A stretch of 64,000 nucleotides of DNA from Fodinibius sp036381435 (GTDB lineage: Bacteria > Bacteroidota > Rhodothermia > Balneolales > Balneolaceae), in contig DASVCW010000029.1 of the NCBI GenBank assembly GCA_036381435.1, positions 1-64,000 of the forward strand, read 5' to 3'. Of the stretch, positions 26,529-33,890 are shown piece after piece (position 1 is the first letter of the stretch; the number at the start of each line of letters is the position of its first letter). The notes below the pieces were generated by a model that saw nothing but the letters and a program-made list of their open reading frames with translations, was not told the DNA's origin and did no database searches. The translations under genes and the position numbers were made by a program.

Positions 26529-26969
26529 CTATTGATCATCATTACTCCATGCACTTATCACACCTCCGGGGCTTTCATAATGAGAAAGCTCAACGAACCC
26601 ATCGCTTATTGCGCGCAATATGATCTTCTCTCCGCTGCTGTTTTCTTCTCCTAAGAACTCGACTTCAATTCTGCCTTCTGACGCCACTTTAAACAGTGCT
26701 TCAAAATCCTGCCCATCGATCTTGAATTCAAAAGGAGTAGTCTTGCGAGTGAACTGACGTGCATCGTCTCCCTCAACTTCTAACTGGAGCACCTTAACGA
26801 CTGGCTTCACCCCCTCATTGGCAGCAGTGACGCGAATGATGTAGAAAGACTCTTCGGAAACTGATGCATCTTGACAGAGAGCTGCGACCGGCAGCAACAA
26901 AAGGGCGAGCGTATAAATCGTCAGTTTTATCTCTGTCTTTTTTGTGATTGTTAAAGATATCCTTTTCAT
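26529..26969 (-). CDS. Small secreted protein of unknown function in the ABC array
   Basis: This 146-residue protein has a signal peptide (hydrophobic 17-31, cleavage after ALCQ). I do not recognise the mature domain. It is acidic and rich in beta strands (FYIIRVTAANEGVKPVVKVLQLEVEG, then FEALFKVASEGRIEVEFLG). It has no cysteines after the leader, so it is probably a soluble periplasmic protein. It sits between the ATPase and the first permease gene, all on the minus strand, and may be a periplasmic accessory of the transporter. Confidence 0.6.
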   Translation of the reverse strand: MKRISLTITKKTEIKLTIYTLALLLLPVAALCQDASVSEESFYIIRVTAANEGVKPVVKVLQLEVEGDDARQFTRKTTPFEFKIDGQDFEALFKVASEGRIEVEFLGEENSSGEKIILRAISDGFVELSHYESPGGVISAWSNDDQ

Positions 26970-27005
26970 ATTATTGATTTTTTGTTTGTTGTGAGTTAGT
27001 AGTCA

Positions 27006-27066
27006 GTGGTTAGTTGTTTTGCAGATGCATCCCCTTAGGAGGGGCATACAACTGACAACTAACCAC
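27006..27066. repeat. Nested inverted repeat in the spacer upstream of the small secreted gene
   Basis: GTGGTTAGTTGT (27006-27017) pairs with ACAACTAACCAC (27055-27066). A smaller CCCCTTAGGAGGGG palindrome lies in the loop. The arms also show a 7-bp period (ACAACTG ACAACTA ACCACAT ACAACTA), like other spacers of this cluster. Confidence 0.55.
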
Positions 27067-27084
27067 ATACAACTATCCAGCCCT

Positions 27085-27774
27085 TCACACATGAAATCCT
27101 TCCTGCATACTTTCAGTAACGACATGACCATCAAACAGGTTGATGACGCGGCGGGCGTAGTCGGCATCATGCGGAGAGTGGGTGACCATTACAATGGTAG
27201 TTCCCTTTTCGTTGTATTCAGCCAACAGTTTCATCACTTCGTCGCCATGGTCTGAGTCGAGGTTACCGGTCGGCTCATCGGCTAAAATTAACTTTGCATC
27301 GGCTACCGTGGCACGGGCGATGGCAACACGCTGCTGTTGTCCACCTGAAAGCTGCTGAGGAAAGTGGTCCCGGCGGTGCATCATATTCATACGCTCGAGT
27401 ACAGCTTCTACTTTTTCTTTTCGTACGTCGGATGAAATTCCTAAATAGAGCAACGGCAACTCTACATTTTCATAGACATTCAGCTCGTCTATCAAATTAA
27501 AACTCTGGAATACGAAACCAATATTGCCTTTGCGCAGTTGTGCGCGATCGCGCTCCGACTCGTTGGAAACATCCTGACCCATAAAGTGGTATTCTCCATC
27601 TGTGGGATTATCCAGCAGGCCCATTATGTTCAAAAGGGTGGATTTACCGCAACCCGATGGACCCATAATTGCTACAAATTCACCCGCTTCAATGTCAAGA
27701 TTCACATTATTTAGGGCCGTGGTTTCAACTTCTTCGGTAGTGTAGATTTTTTTTAGGTTTTTTGTCTTTATCAT
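27085..27774 (-). CDS. ABC transporter ATP-binding protein (MacB/LolD type)
   Basis: A 229-residue cytoplasmic ATPase with all nucleotide-binding motifs: Walker A GPSGCGKST (about 39-47), signature LSGGQQQRVAIARA, Walker B LILADEPTGNLDS and H-loop VTHSP. The family (LolD/MacB/FtsE) pairs with FtsX-type permeases, five of which lie downstream on the same strand with no other ATPase in the window. It therefore probably energises all of them. The HlyD-type adaptor upstream completes a tripartite arrangement. Confidence 0.92.
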   Translation of the reverse strand: MIKTKNLKKIYTTEEVETTALNNVNLDIEAGEFVAIMGPSGCGKSTLLNIMGLLDNPTDGEYHFMGQDVSNESERDRAQLRKGNIGFVFQSFNLIDELNVYENVELPLLYLGISSDVRKEKVEAVLERMNMMHRRDHFPQQLSGGQQQRVAIARATVADAKLILADEPTGNLDSDHGDEVMKLLAEYNEKGTTIVMVTHSPHDADYARRVINLFDGHVVTESMQEGFHV

Positions 27775-27830
27775 AATGGTTTGATTGGTTTAGTGCGCGG
27801 CGCGTGGAGCAAGGCGCATGGCGTTTTAGG

Positions 27831-28184
27831 TTAGAGTGATTTTTTGAAGTTGGTGATCATTCTGCTTAGATGTTCTAAATCGTCCAGCAGGGTGTCATGC
27901 TCTTCTTCATCAATAAATTTTCTGCGATTTAGCATAATTACTACATTCGCATTTTCAAAGGTTGAGCTGTGAGCTATATCTAAATACCGCGCAAAAACTT
28001 TTTTTGAATGAGAGCCTGAACCTTCTGCTATATTATTTGACATGCTAAGCCCCGACCCACGAAGTTGATCTGCAAATCGGAATAGCTTTTTCCTTTCCAA
28101 TTCATCAGCGATATCGAACAGTCTGTCTGCAATCTGCATTGCTTTTTTCCATATCTCCAAATCCTGAAATCTAAATCTCGCCAT
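27831..28184 (-). CDS. Four-helix-bundle protein (23S rRNA intervening-sequence type)
   Basis: A 117-residue all-alpha protein starting MARFRFQDLEIWKKAM; an ATG 36 bp upstream falls in repeat sequence. The motifs FQDLEIWKKAM, FADQLRGSGLSMSNNIAEGSG and RYLDIAHSSTFENANVV identify the S23/bundle family first seen as an insert in 23S rRNA genes. Its molecular role is not established. It is placed inside the transporter operon, between the ATPase and the adaptor genes. A second copy, frameshifted, lies on the other side of the adaptor at 29743-30095. Confidence 0.85.
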   Translation of the reverse strand: MARFRFQDLEIWKKAMQIADRLFDIADELERKKLFRFADQLRGSGLSMSNNIAEGSGSHSKKVFARYLDIAHSSTFENANVVIMLNRRKFIDEEEHDTLLDDLEHLSRMITNFKKSL

Positions 28185-28205
28185 ATTTAATGTCTTCGTT
28201 AATGT

Positions 28206-28238
28206 TGCTCCCTGCCCCACGCGCCATGCTCCATGCTC
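28206..28238. repeat. 7-bp-period repeat upstream of the bundle gene
   Basis: CTGCCCC ACGCGCC ATGCTCC ATGCTCG is one of the GC-rich heptamer tracts of this cluster. A similar tract lies at 27793-27825 (GCGCGTG GAGCAAG GCGCATG GCGTTTT). Confidence 0.5.
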
Positions 28239-28239
28239 G

Positions 28240-29490
28240 TCATTCCAAATTCAACACTTCACTATCCCCGAAAGTATCATAGCTCGAAGTGATCACTTCG
28301 TCACCCGGTCCAAGCCCCGAGAGTACTTCAAAATATTCCGGGTTTTGTCTTCCGAGGCGGATATTGTGGCGGTATGCTTTACTGCCATCTGCTGAAATCA
28401 GATAAACCCAGTTTCCGCCGGTGGTTTGATAAAAGCCTCCCCGGGCCAATATAATCGCCTGCGATGATTCTCCCAGTTCAAGCCGGATACGTAATGTTTG
28501 GCCGCGTCGTAAACCAGCCGGACCTGCTCCGGAAAATTCCATATCAATCTTAAATTGGCCGTCTTTTACTACCGGATATACTTTGGTGATATTCAGATTA
28601 TAGGTAGAATCACCGATCTCTACCGTTCCTTGTAATCCCTTTCTTATTCTTGCCAAATAATACTCATCAATGTTTAAACGAATTTTATAATCATCCAAAA
28701 TGGCTACCTGGCCGATACGTTCGCCTGCTGAAATAGACTGGCCGAGGTTGAGTTGAATGGTGGAAAGTAATCCCGATATAGGCGCTGTAATTACGAGTTT
28801 GTCCAGTATGTTTTGAACGCCTGCCAAACTTTTTTGCATCCGTAGCAGCGACTCATCAATCTGGCTAAGTTGCCGTTGAGCTTTGATGGAATCCTGCCGG
28901 AATGTTGTATAAAGTAGCTGATACCGTTTTTGCTGATATTCAAAATTTTCACGAGCTTCATCAAATTTCTGCTCAGCAATTACCTTTTTGTCATAAAGTT
29001 TTTCCAGGCGCTGGAACGTTGAACCCGCAATCGATAATTGATATTCGGCATTGGCTAACTGGGTTTTAAGGCTTCTGACATTCTTTTTAATATTGAGACG
29101 CGAATTACGGGTTTGATTGATCTGATCATAGATAGCGGAGGTTCGTTGAAGCACTCGCAGCTTCAGGGCTGAGTTAGAGAGTGTTAAAACCGTATCACCT
29201 TGTTCAACCATTGTTCCCGATTCGATATTGATATCTTCCACTATGCCGCCCTGTAGTGCCGCGAGGTATACGGTTTTTATAGGCTTCACCGTACCCGTTA
29301 CCGCAATAAATTCCTGAAATGCCCCTTCTTTGACCGTACTGATGGTTAATTTTTCTTTCTCCACGTTAAGGGTAGAGCGTAAATCCATGGAGATAAAAGC
29401 GTATGAAAAGAATGCGATAAAAATAAAGCCTCCGCCAAACATAGCTATCCGTTTCGAAGACCAGAATTTTTTTTCGATTTTCTTATCCAT
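28240..29490 (-). CDS. HlyD/MacA-type periplasmic adaptor protein
   Basis: A 416-residue membrane-fusion protein. A cytoplasmic start is followed by one anchor helix (about 16-33). Next come the first half of a lipoyl-like barrel-sandwich (VTGTVKPIKTVYLAALQGGIVEDINIESGT), a long coiled-coil hairpin (about 115-245, LEKLYDKKVIAEQKFDEARENFEYQQKRY), the second lipoyl half (ITAPISGLLSTI) and beta-barrel domains. It should link the inner-membrane transporter to an outer-membrane channel. It is the first gene of the minus-strand operon. The -24/-12 promoter element at 29573-29588 lies 83 bp upstream, so it is probably under control of the sigma-54 activator encoded at 30149. Confidence 0.9.
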   Translation of the reverse strand: MDKKIEKKFWSSKRIAMFGGGFIFIAFFSYAFISMDLRSTLNVEKEKLTISTVKEGAFQEFIAVTGTVKPIKTVYLAALQGGIVEDINIESGTMVEQGDTVLTLSNSALKLRVLQRTSAIYDQINQTRNSRLNIKKNVRSLKTQLANAEYQLSIAGSTFQRLEKLYDKKVIAEQKFDEARENFEYQQKRYQLLYTTFRQDSIKAQRQLSQIDESLLRMQKSLAGVQNILDKLVITAPISGLLSTIQLNLGQSISAGERIGQVAILDDYKIRLNIDEYYLARIRKGLQGTVEIGDSTYNLNITKVYPVVKDGQFKIDMEFSGAGPAGLRRGQTLRIRLELGESSQAIILARGGFYQTTGGNWVYLISADGSKAYRHNIRLGRQNPEYFEVLSGLGPGDEVITSSYDTFGDSEVLNLE

Positions 29491-29572
29491 TCCGGCACTG
29501 GAGATATCTTTGATAGATTTCTTACTCGTCCCTGTTTTTTCGTTTTAGATCTTATGACTGCTATACTGCTAG

Positions 29573-29588
29573 TACAATATCTGTGCCA
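29573..29588 (-). promoter_or_regulatory. Candidate sigma-54 (-24/-12) promoter of the adaptor/ABC operon
   Basis: On the minus strand the sequence is TGGCAC-AGATA-TTGTA. The sigma-54 consensus is TGGCAC-N5-TTGC[AT]: the -24 element is a perfect match, and the -12 element has T for C. The spacing is exact. It lies 83 bp upstream of the adaptor start. A sigma-54-dependent activator gene is adjacent on the plus strand. Confidence 0.65.
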
Positions 29589-29640
29589 GTTGCTAAAAGG
29601 ATGATTAAAGGCTGTAGACAGGGTTGCTAAATTTTATAAA

Positions 29641-29677
29641 TGTTCGTAAATGTACAGTGGGTGTTCGATTTCGAACG
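29641..29677. promoter_or_regulatory. Candidate upstream activator sites (two, 21 bp apart)
   Basis: GTTCGA-TT-TCGAAC (29663-29676) is a perfect dyad. TGTTCGTAAATGTACA (29641-29656) is a degenerate copy with the same left half. Their centres are 21 bp apart, two helical turns, and lie about 85-110 bp upstream of the predicted sigma-54 start site. That is where NtrC-type activators bind. Confidence 0.5.
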
Positions 29678-29710
29678 CATGGGGCATGGGGCAAAGCGCA
29701 TAGCATACTT
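29678..29710. repeat. 7-bp-period repeat upstream of the second bundle gene
   Basis: CGCATGG GGCATGG GGCAAAG CGCATAG follows directly after the activator dyad. A similar tract follows the bundle gene at 30096-30128 (CGCCATG CGCTATG CTCCACG CTCCATG). Confidence 0.5.
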
Positions 29711-29742
29711 CACAATTAAATAACTTCATTTATCAAATTATT

Positions 29743-30095
29743 ATGGCAAAGTTTAGATTTCAAGATTTAGAGATATGGAAAATGGCTATTGAAATTGCAG
29801 ACGAGTTATTTGAAATTGCTGATAAGCTTGAGAAAAAAAGTTATTTCGATTTGCTGACCAACTACGAGGCTCAGGAATGGGTATGTCAAATAATATTGCA
29901 GAAGGATCAGGCTCAAGATTCAACAAAGCATTCAAGCGATATCTTGATTATGCAAAGAGTTCAACCTTTGAAAATGCTAATATTGTAGTTCTTTTGGCAA
30001 GGAGGGATATTCTTGAAAAGAAGCAAGAAGAAGAACTTTTAGAAAAACTTGATCATCTTTGCAGAAAAATAACCAATTTTCAAAAATCCCTTTAG
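29743..30095 (+). pseudogene. Second four-helix-bundle protein, single-base frameshift
   Basis: The two overlapping frames together encode a 117-residue homologue of the bundle protein at 27831-28184: MAKFRFQDLEIWKMAIEIAD, then FADQLRGSGMGMSNNIAEGS and YAKSSTFENANIVVLLARRD. The frame changes at about 29835, in a run of seven A. Eight A would restore ...EKKKLFRFADQ... as in the paralogue. It is either a recent frameshift or a homopolymer consensus error. It lies divergently between the adaptor operon and the response regulator gene. If functional, it could have the unknown role of its paralogue. Confidence 0.75.
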
Positions 30096-30148
30096 AAAAC
30101 GCCATGCGCTATGCTCCACGCTCCATGTGAATTATCAAAAAGTAAACT

Positions 30149-31528
30149 ATGACAACCAACAGTAAAGGCAAAATACTCATTGTTGATGATGACCGCGACA
30201 TACTGCAAGCGGCAAAAATGTATCTTAAGCAACATTTCGATCATATAGATACTGAAATGAATCCAAAGGCTATACCCGAATACTTTGAAAAAACAAGCTA
30301 TGATGTAGTGTTGTTGGATATGAATTTTACCGAAGATGTAAGCAGTGGCACTGAGGGGTACCAATGGCTTCAAAAAATTTTGGAGATAGATCCTTCGGTG
30401 GCTGTGGTGTTGATTACCGCCTATGGAGATGTAGAAAAAGCCGTAAAAGCTATTAAGATGGGTGCCACTGATTTTGTTGTCAAACCCTGGCAAAATGAGA
30501 AATTGCTGGCTACCATTCATTCCGCGCTCAATCTTTCCGAATCACTTCGGGAAGCTGATTCACTTCGCAATCGCCAGCGGCAGCTAAATGCTCAAATAGA
30601 TCAACACTATCAGGAAATGATCGGTCAAAGTGCTGCGATGAACAACGTTTTTGAAACGATTGAAAAGGTAGCGGATACGCCGGCCAATGTATTAATCACC
30701 GGTGAAAACGGAACCGGCAAGGGGCTTGTAGCACGTGCGTTGCATCGCCGGTCGGACCGCTCTGAGGAAGTATTTATACATGTAGATATAGGTTCAATCA
30801 GTGAAAGCCTGTTTGAGAGTGAACTCTTTGGTCATGCCAAAGGGGCCTTTACTGATGCTAAAGAAGCCAAACCGGGCCGTTTTGAAGTGGCTGATAGAGG
30901 TACGCTTTTTTTAGATGAAATTGGAAATCTTCCCCTTGCTCTTCAAGCCAAACTGTTATCAGCTATTGAGAGCAGAAAAACAACCAGAATGGGTTCAAAT
31001 AAACCATTAGATGTTGATATTCGCTTAGTTTGTGCAACTAATAAGGCAATGGATCAATTATCGGATGAAAAGTTTTTCCGTCAGGATTTGCTTTATCGAA
31101 TTAACACCATACACATCAAAATGCCATCTTTGAGAGATCGTAAAGAGGATATACCACTGTTGGTACGACACTTCATTCAAAAATTCGGGAAAAAGTATGA
31201 CAAAGAAATTAAAACATTATCGCAATCGGCGATGCAGGAACTCAAGCAATATCAATGGCCCGGTAATGTACGCGAGCTACAGCACGCGGTGGAGCGTGCC
31301 GTTATCATGGCTAATACTTCCATCCTAAAACCGGATGATTTGCTGGTTACCTCTTCTGTAAAAGCGGGTGATTCATCCCGTACTGACAATTATAATCTGG
31401 AACAAGTGGAAGGCGCTGTTATCAGAAAGGCGCTGGATAAACATGATGGAAATATTTCAAGAACGGCTGAAGAGCTGGGTATTTCGCGTGCTGCCCTTTA
31501 TCGGAGGATAGAGAAATATGATTTGTGA
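30149..31528 (+). CDS. Sigma-54-dependent response regulator (NtrC/AtoC type)
   Basis: This 459-residue activator has three domains. Receiver (1-125): acidic pocket D13-D15, phospho-acceptor D57 in VVLLDMNF, and the conserved K in VVKPW. AAA+ (about 155-385): Walker A GENGTGKG, sigma-54 contact loop GAFTDA (usual GAFTGA), Walker B GTLFLDEIG and the arginine-finger region. A C-terminal Fis-type helix-turn-helix follows (GNISRTAEELGISRAALYRRI). It works with the kinase 80 bp downstream. Its likely target is the adaptor/ABC operon, which has a -24/-12 element and two candidate activator sites. Confidence 0.93.
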   Translation: MTTNSKGKILIVDDDRDILQAAKMYLKQHFDHIDTEMNPKAIPEYFEKTSYDVVLLDMNFTEDVSSGTEGYQWLQKILEIDPSVAVVLITAYGDVEKAVKAIKMGATDFVVKPWQNEKLLATIHSALNLSESLREADSLRNRQRQLNAQIDQHYQEMIGQSAAMNNVFETIEKVADTPANVLITGENGTGKGLVARALHRRSDRSEEVFIHVDIGSISESLFESELFGHAKGAFTDAKEAKPGRFEVADRGTLFLDEIGNLPLALQAKLLSAIESRKTTRMGSNKPLDVDIRLVCATNKAMDQLSDEKFFRQDLLYRINTIHIKMPSLRDRKEDIPLLVRHFIQKFGKKYDKEIKTLSQSAMQELKQYQWPGNVRELQHAVERAVIMANTSILKPDDLLVTSSVKAGDSSRTDNYNLEQVEGAVIRKALDKHDGNISRTAEELGISRAALYRRIEKYDL

Positions 31529-31570
31529 GTGCATGAGGCAGGGGGCAGGGGGCAAGGTGCATAGCGTGAG
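31529..31570. repeat. 7-bp-period repeat between regulator and kinase genes
   Basis: GTGCATG AGGCAGG GGGCAGG GGGCAAG GTGCATA GCGTGAG is the last heptamer tract seen in the window. It lies between two genes expected to be co-transcribed. Confidence 0.55.
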
Positions 31571-31607
31571 CTCAGCCTTATTCTATTGTTAATAGACAAT
31601 AAAACTT

Positions 31608-32972
31608 ATGCTTAAAAATTTTCGGTTTCGTTTAATTGTTCGGACACTGCTTCTGGCATTAACGATGGCGGTCTGTATTTATCTCTGGATGCAAACCGAA
31701 TATTACATAAGCGCCATACTGCTTGTGCTGGCTGTCATTTATCAGTTCGTTCGTCTCATTCATTTTATAGAGTTAACCAATCGCAAGCTGACTCACTTTC
31801 TTGACTCTATCCGCTACTCAGACTTCTCCCGGTCTTTCTCATCTAAGAGGCTTGGCAAATCTTTTCAGGAGCTGGACAAGTCGTTTGCGGAAGTGGTTGA
31901 TGTTTTTAAGCAGCAACGAATCGAAAAGCAGGCACAGTTTCGATATATGGAAAGAGTCGTACAGCATATCGGTATCGGGCTTATTACCTTCAAACAAAAT
32001 GGGGAAGTAGAACTACTGAATACAGCGGCTAAACGCCTTTTACAAGTTGCCACACTTAGAAACATTGACCATTTAAACGCTGTAAGTGAATCTTTGTATG
32101 AAGCCATCAAACAGTTAAAAGGAGGGGGACGGGAGGTAGTACGTGTTTCTGTCAACAATAAATCTTTACAGTTAGCCATTCACGCCACGATGTTTCGACT
32201 ACAGGATGAAGTATATAAACTGGTATCGTTGCAGGATATTAATCCGGAACTGGAAGAAAAAGAGATGGAGGCCTGGCAAAATTTAACTCAGGTTTTAGCA
32301 CATGAAATTATGAATTCCGTTACTCCCATCGCCTCCCTGTCCGATACGTTGCAGGTGCTCTTAAAGAAGCACGTTCATAAAAATGGGGAGGGATATATTA
32401 TTGAAAAAGAGGCGGTAAAAGATGTTGGGGATGCATTGGAGACGATCGAAAATCGCAGTCGCGGGCTTATCCGTTTCGTTAACTCTTACCGCGACATCAC
32501 CAAAATACCTAAACCCGATGTGGAACAATTTTCTGTTAAAAAGCTTCTGCAGAGGGCAAAAAACTTAAATAAGGGTGAAGCAAAAAATAAACGTATTGAG
32601 ATAAAACTTTCAGTTGAGCCTGAAACATTAGAAATTACTGCTGATCTGCATTTGATTGAGCAGGTGCTGATTAATTTAATTAAAAATGCATTTCGAGCGC
32701 TCAAAAACCGACCGGATGGAATCATAACTTTAAGGGGTGAAATCTCAAGCGGCGGAGGAGTCAGTATATATGTGCATGATAACGGCCCCGGCATTAGTTC
32801 GAATAACCTGGATAAAATATTCATCCCGTTTTACAGTACACGCCGTCCGCAAGAAAGAAGCGGCACCGGAATCGGACTGAGCTTATCCCGCCAGATAATG
32901 CGGGCGCACGGCGGTTCACTGACAGTGAAATCAAGCCGAAAGGAAGGTTCTACTTTTACGCTTTGGTTTTAG
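31608..32972 (+). CDS. Sensor histidine kinase partner of the sigma-54 regulator
   Basis: A 454-residue inner-membrane kinase. Two membrane segments are close together (about 9-27 and 32-52), so almost nothing is exposed outside; the signal is probably sensed in the membrane or cytoplasm. A HAMP-like linker and a PAS-like domain (about 112-212) follow. The phospho-accepting H232 is in LAHEIMNSVTP. The ATP-binding boxes are NLIKNAFRAL (N), DNGPGIS (G1) and GTGIGLSLSRQIM (G2). NtrY-like kinases with this layout often pair with NtrC-type regulators, as here. The physiological signal is unknown; envelope stress or a transported compound is plausible. Confidence 0.92.
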   Translation: MLKNFRFRLIVRTLLLALTMAVCIYLWMQTEYYISAILLVLAVIYQFVRLIHFIELTNRKLTHFLDSIRYSDFSRSFSSKRLGKSFQELDKSFAEVVDVFKQQRIEKQAQFRYMERVVQHIGIGLITFKQNGEVELLNTAAKRLLQVATLRNIDHLNAVSESLYEAIKQLKGGGREVVRVSVNNKSLQLAIHATMFRLQDEVYKLVSLQDINPELEEKEMEAWQNLTQVLAHEIMNSVTPIASLSDTLQVLLKKHVHKNGEGYIIEKEAVKDVGDALETIENRSRGLIRFVNSYRDITKIPKPDVEQFSVKKLLQRAKNLNKGEAKNKRIEIKLSVEPETLEITADLHLIEQVLINLIKNAFRALKNRPDGIITLRGEISSGGGVSIYVHDNGPGISSNNLDKIFIPFYSTRRPQERSGTGIGLSLSRQIMRAHGGSLTVKSSRKEGSTFTLWF

Positions 32973-33204
32973 ATTACTGCTTATCTGGCTTGATCTCTTT
33001 TTTCAAGTCCCCTCCAATCAGCAATCCACAGAAGGCCTTTCAAACAATCAGACTGCGTTCATTATAAAAAACTTACGGCAGTATTTAAGGTTGCGAGATG
33101 ATAATCAGTAAAGTTGGAACCTTTTATTTGGCAGTGTCTTTAACATAATAGCACCTCCAAAGGCTATCATCGAAAAATGAATTACAAAAAATATATTGAT
33201 CACT

Positions 33205-33684
33205 ATGAGTGAACAAACATTATCCCCTGTCAAAAAAATAAGGAAGGAATCTAACGGGGTTACAGAGAGCAGGAGAAGTATAGCCCTGCTAAGTGCAGCC
33301 GGGTTGATCGATTTTGTACCCATTTCTCTTTATCAGTTGGGCATCATCCGACATCTGCCGGATATACCTGCTAAACTATTTGATTCCGATTATGTAAATG
33401 CTTCTAAAGATGCTCAGATAGCGGGAATCCCTGATGGACCTGTAAGCCTGCTGATGTATGCTGCAAACCTGGTACTGGTAGCCGGGGCAGCCAAGAAGGA
33501 AGAAAGGAATTTGGTTGATTATCTGATTGCCGGGAATGCAATGGGGCAAGCTGCCGGCGGAGCTTACTATCTCTATGATATGATTGTAAAACAAAAGAAA
33601 ATATGCCCTTATTGTGTTACGGGTGCGCTCATCAATTTTGCTACTCTGGTGCCATTGCACAAATTGTTTAAGAAAAGAGGCTGA
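33205..33684 (+). CDS. VKOR-family-like membrane protein with a CPYC motif
   Basis: This 159-residue protein has about four membrane helices. They match vitamin K epoxide reductase: LLSAAGLIDFVPISLYQLG (TM1), a loop ending AGIPDGPVSLLMYAANLVLVA (TM2), AMGQAAGGAYYLYDMI (TM3) and CPYCVTGALINFATLVPL (TM4) with the redox CxxC. VKOR proteins oxidise DsbA-like partners using quinone. The loop cysteines that shuttle electrons in canonical VKOR are absent; the only cysteines are those of CPYC. No DsbA gene is near. It starts at MSEQTL, 9 bp after another in-frame ATG. The family call is fair and the activity uncertain. Confidence 0.6.
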   Translation: MSEQTLSPVKKIRKESNGVTESRRSIALLSAAGLIDFVPISLYQLGIIRHLPDIPAKLFDSDYVNASKDAQIAGIPDGPVSLLMYAANLVLVAGAAKKEERNLVDYLIAGNAMGQAAGGAYYLYDMIVKQKKICPYCVTGALINFATLVPLHKLFKKRG

Positions 33685-33744
33685 TTGAGGCGTTGTAAGC
33701 ATAAATGAACATGTTTACCACGATTAAAATAAGACATTGACCTG

Positions 33745-33762
33745 TCCCGACCGCCGTCGGGA
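33745..33762. repeat. TCCCGAC hairpin
   Basis: TCCCGAC-CGCC-GTCGGGA is a 7-bp perfect stem downstream of the VKOR-like gene. Related TCCCGA/TCGGGA hairpins occur at 43715-43731 and 43754-43769, so it belongs to a dispersed palindrome family. Confidence 0.5.
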
Positions 33763-33890
33763 GGGTTTCTGGTTCCTGTCAGCGTCTTGGGAAACAACGC
33801 TGTTTGGTCCGTGAACAGGAGGATACTTACAGATTATTTTTCAGTTTAACTGGTAAACGCATTACAGTTTTTAATTATAAACAAAGAACC

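Noticed and set aside
13905..31570. CRISPR array as an explanation of the regular spacer repeats
   Set aside because: The period is 7 bp and degenerate. There are no ~30-bp repeats with unique spacers and no cas genes.
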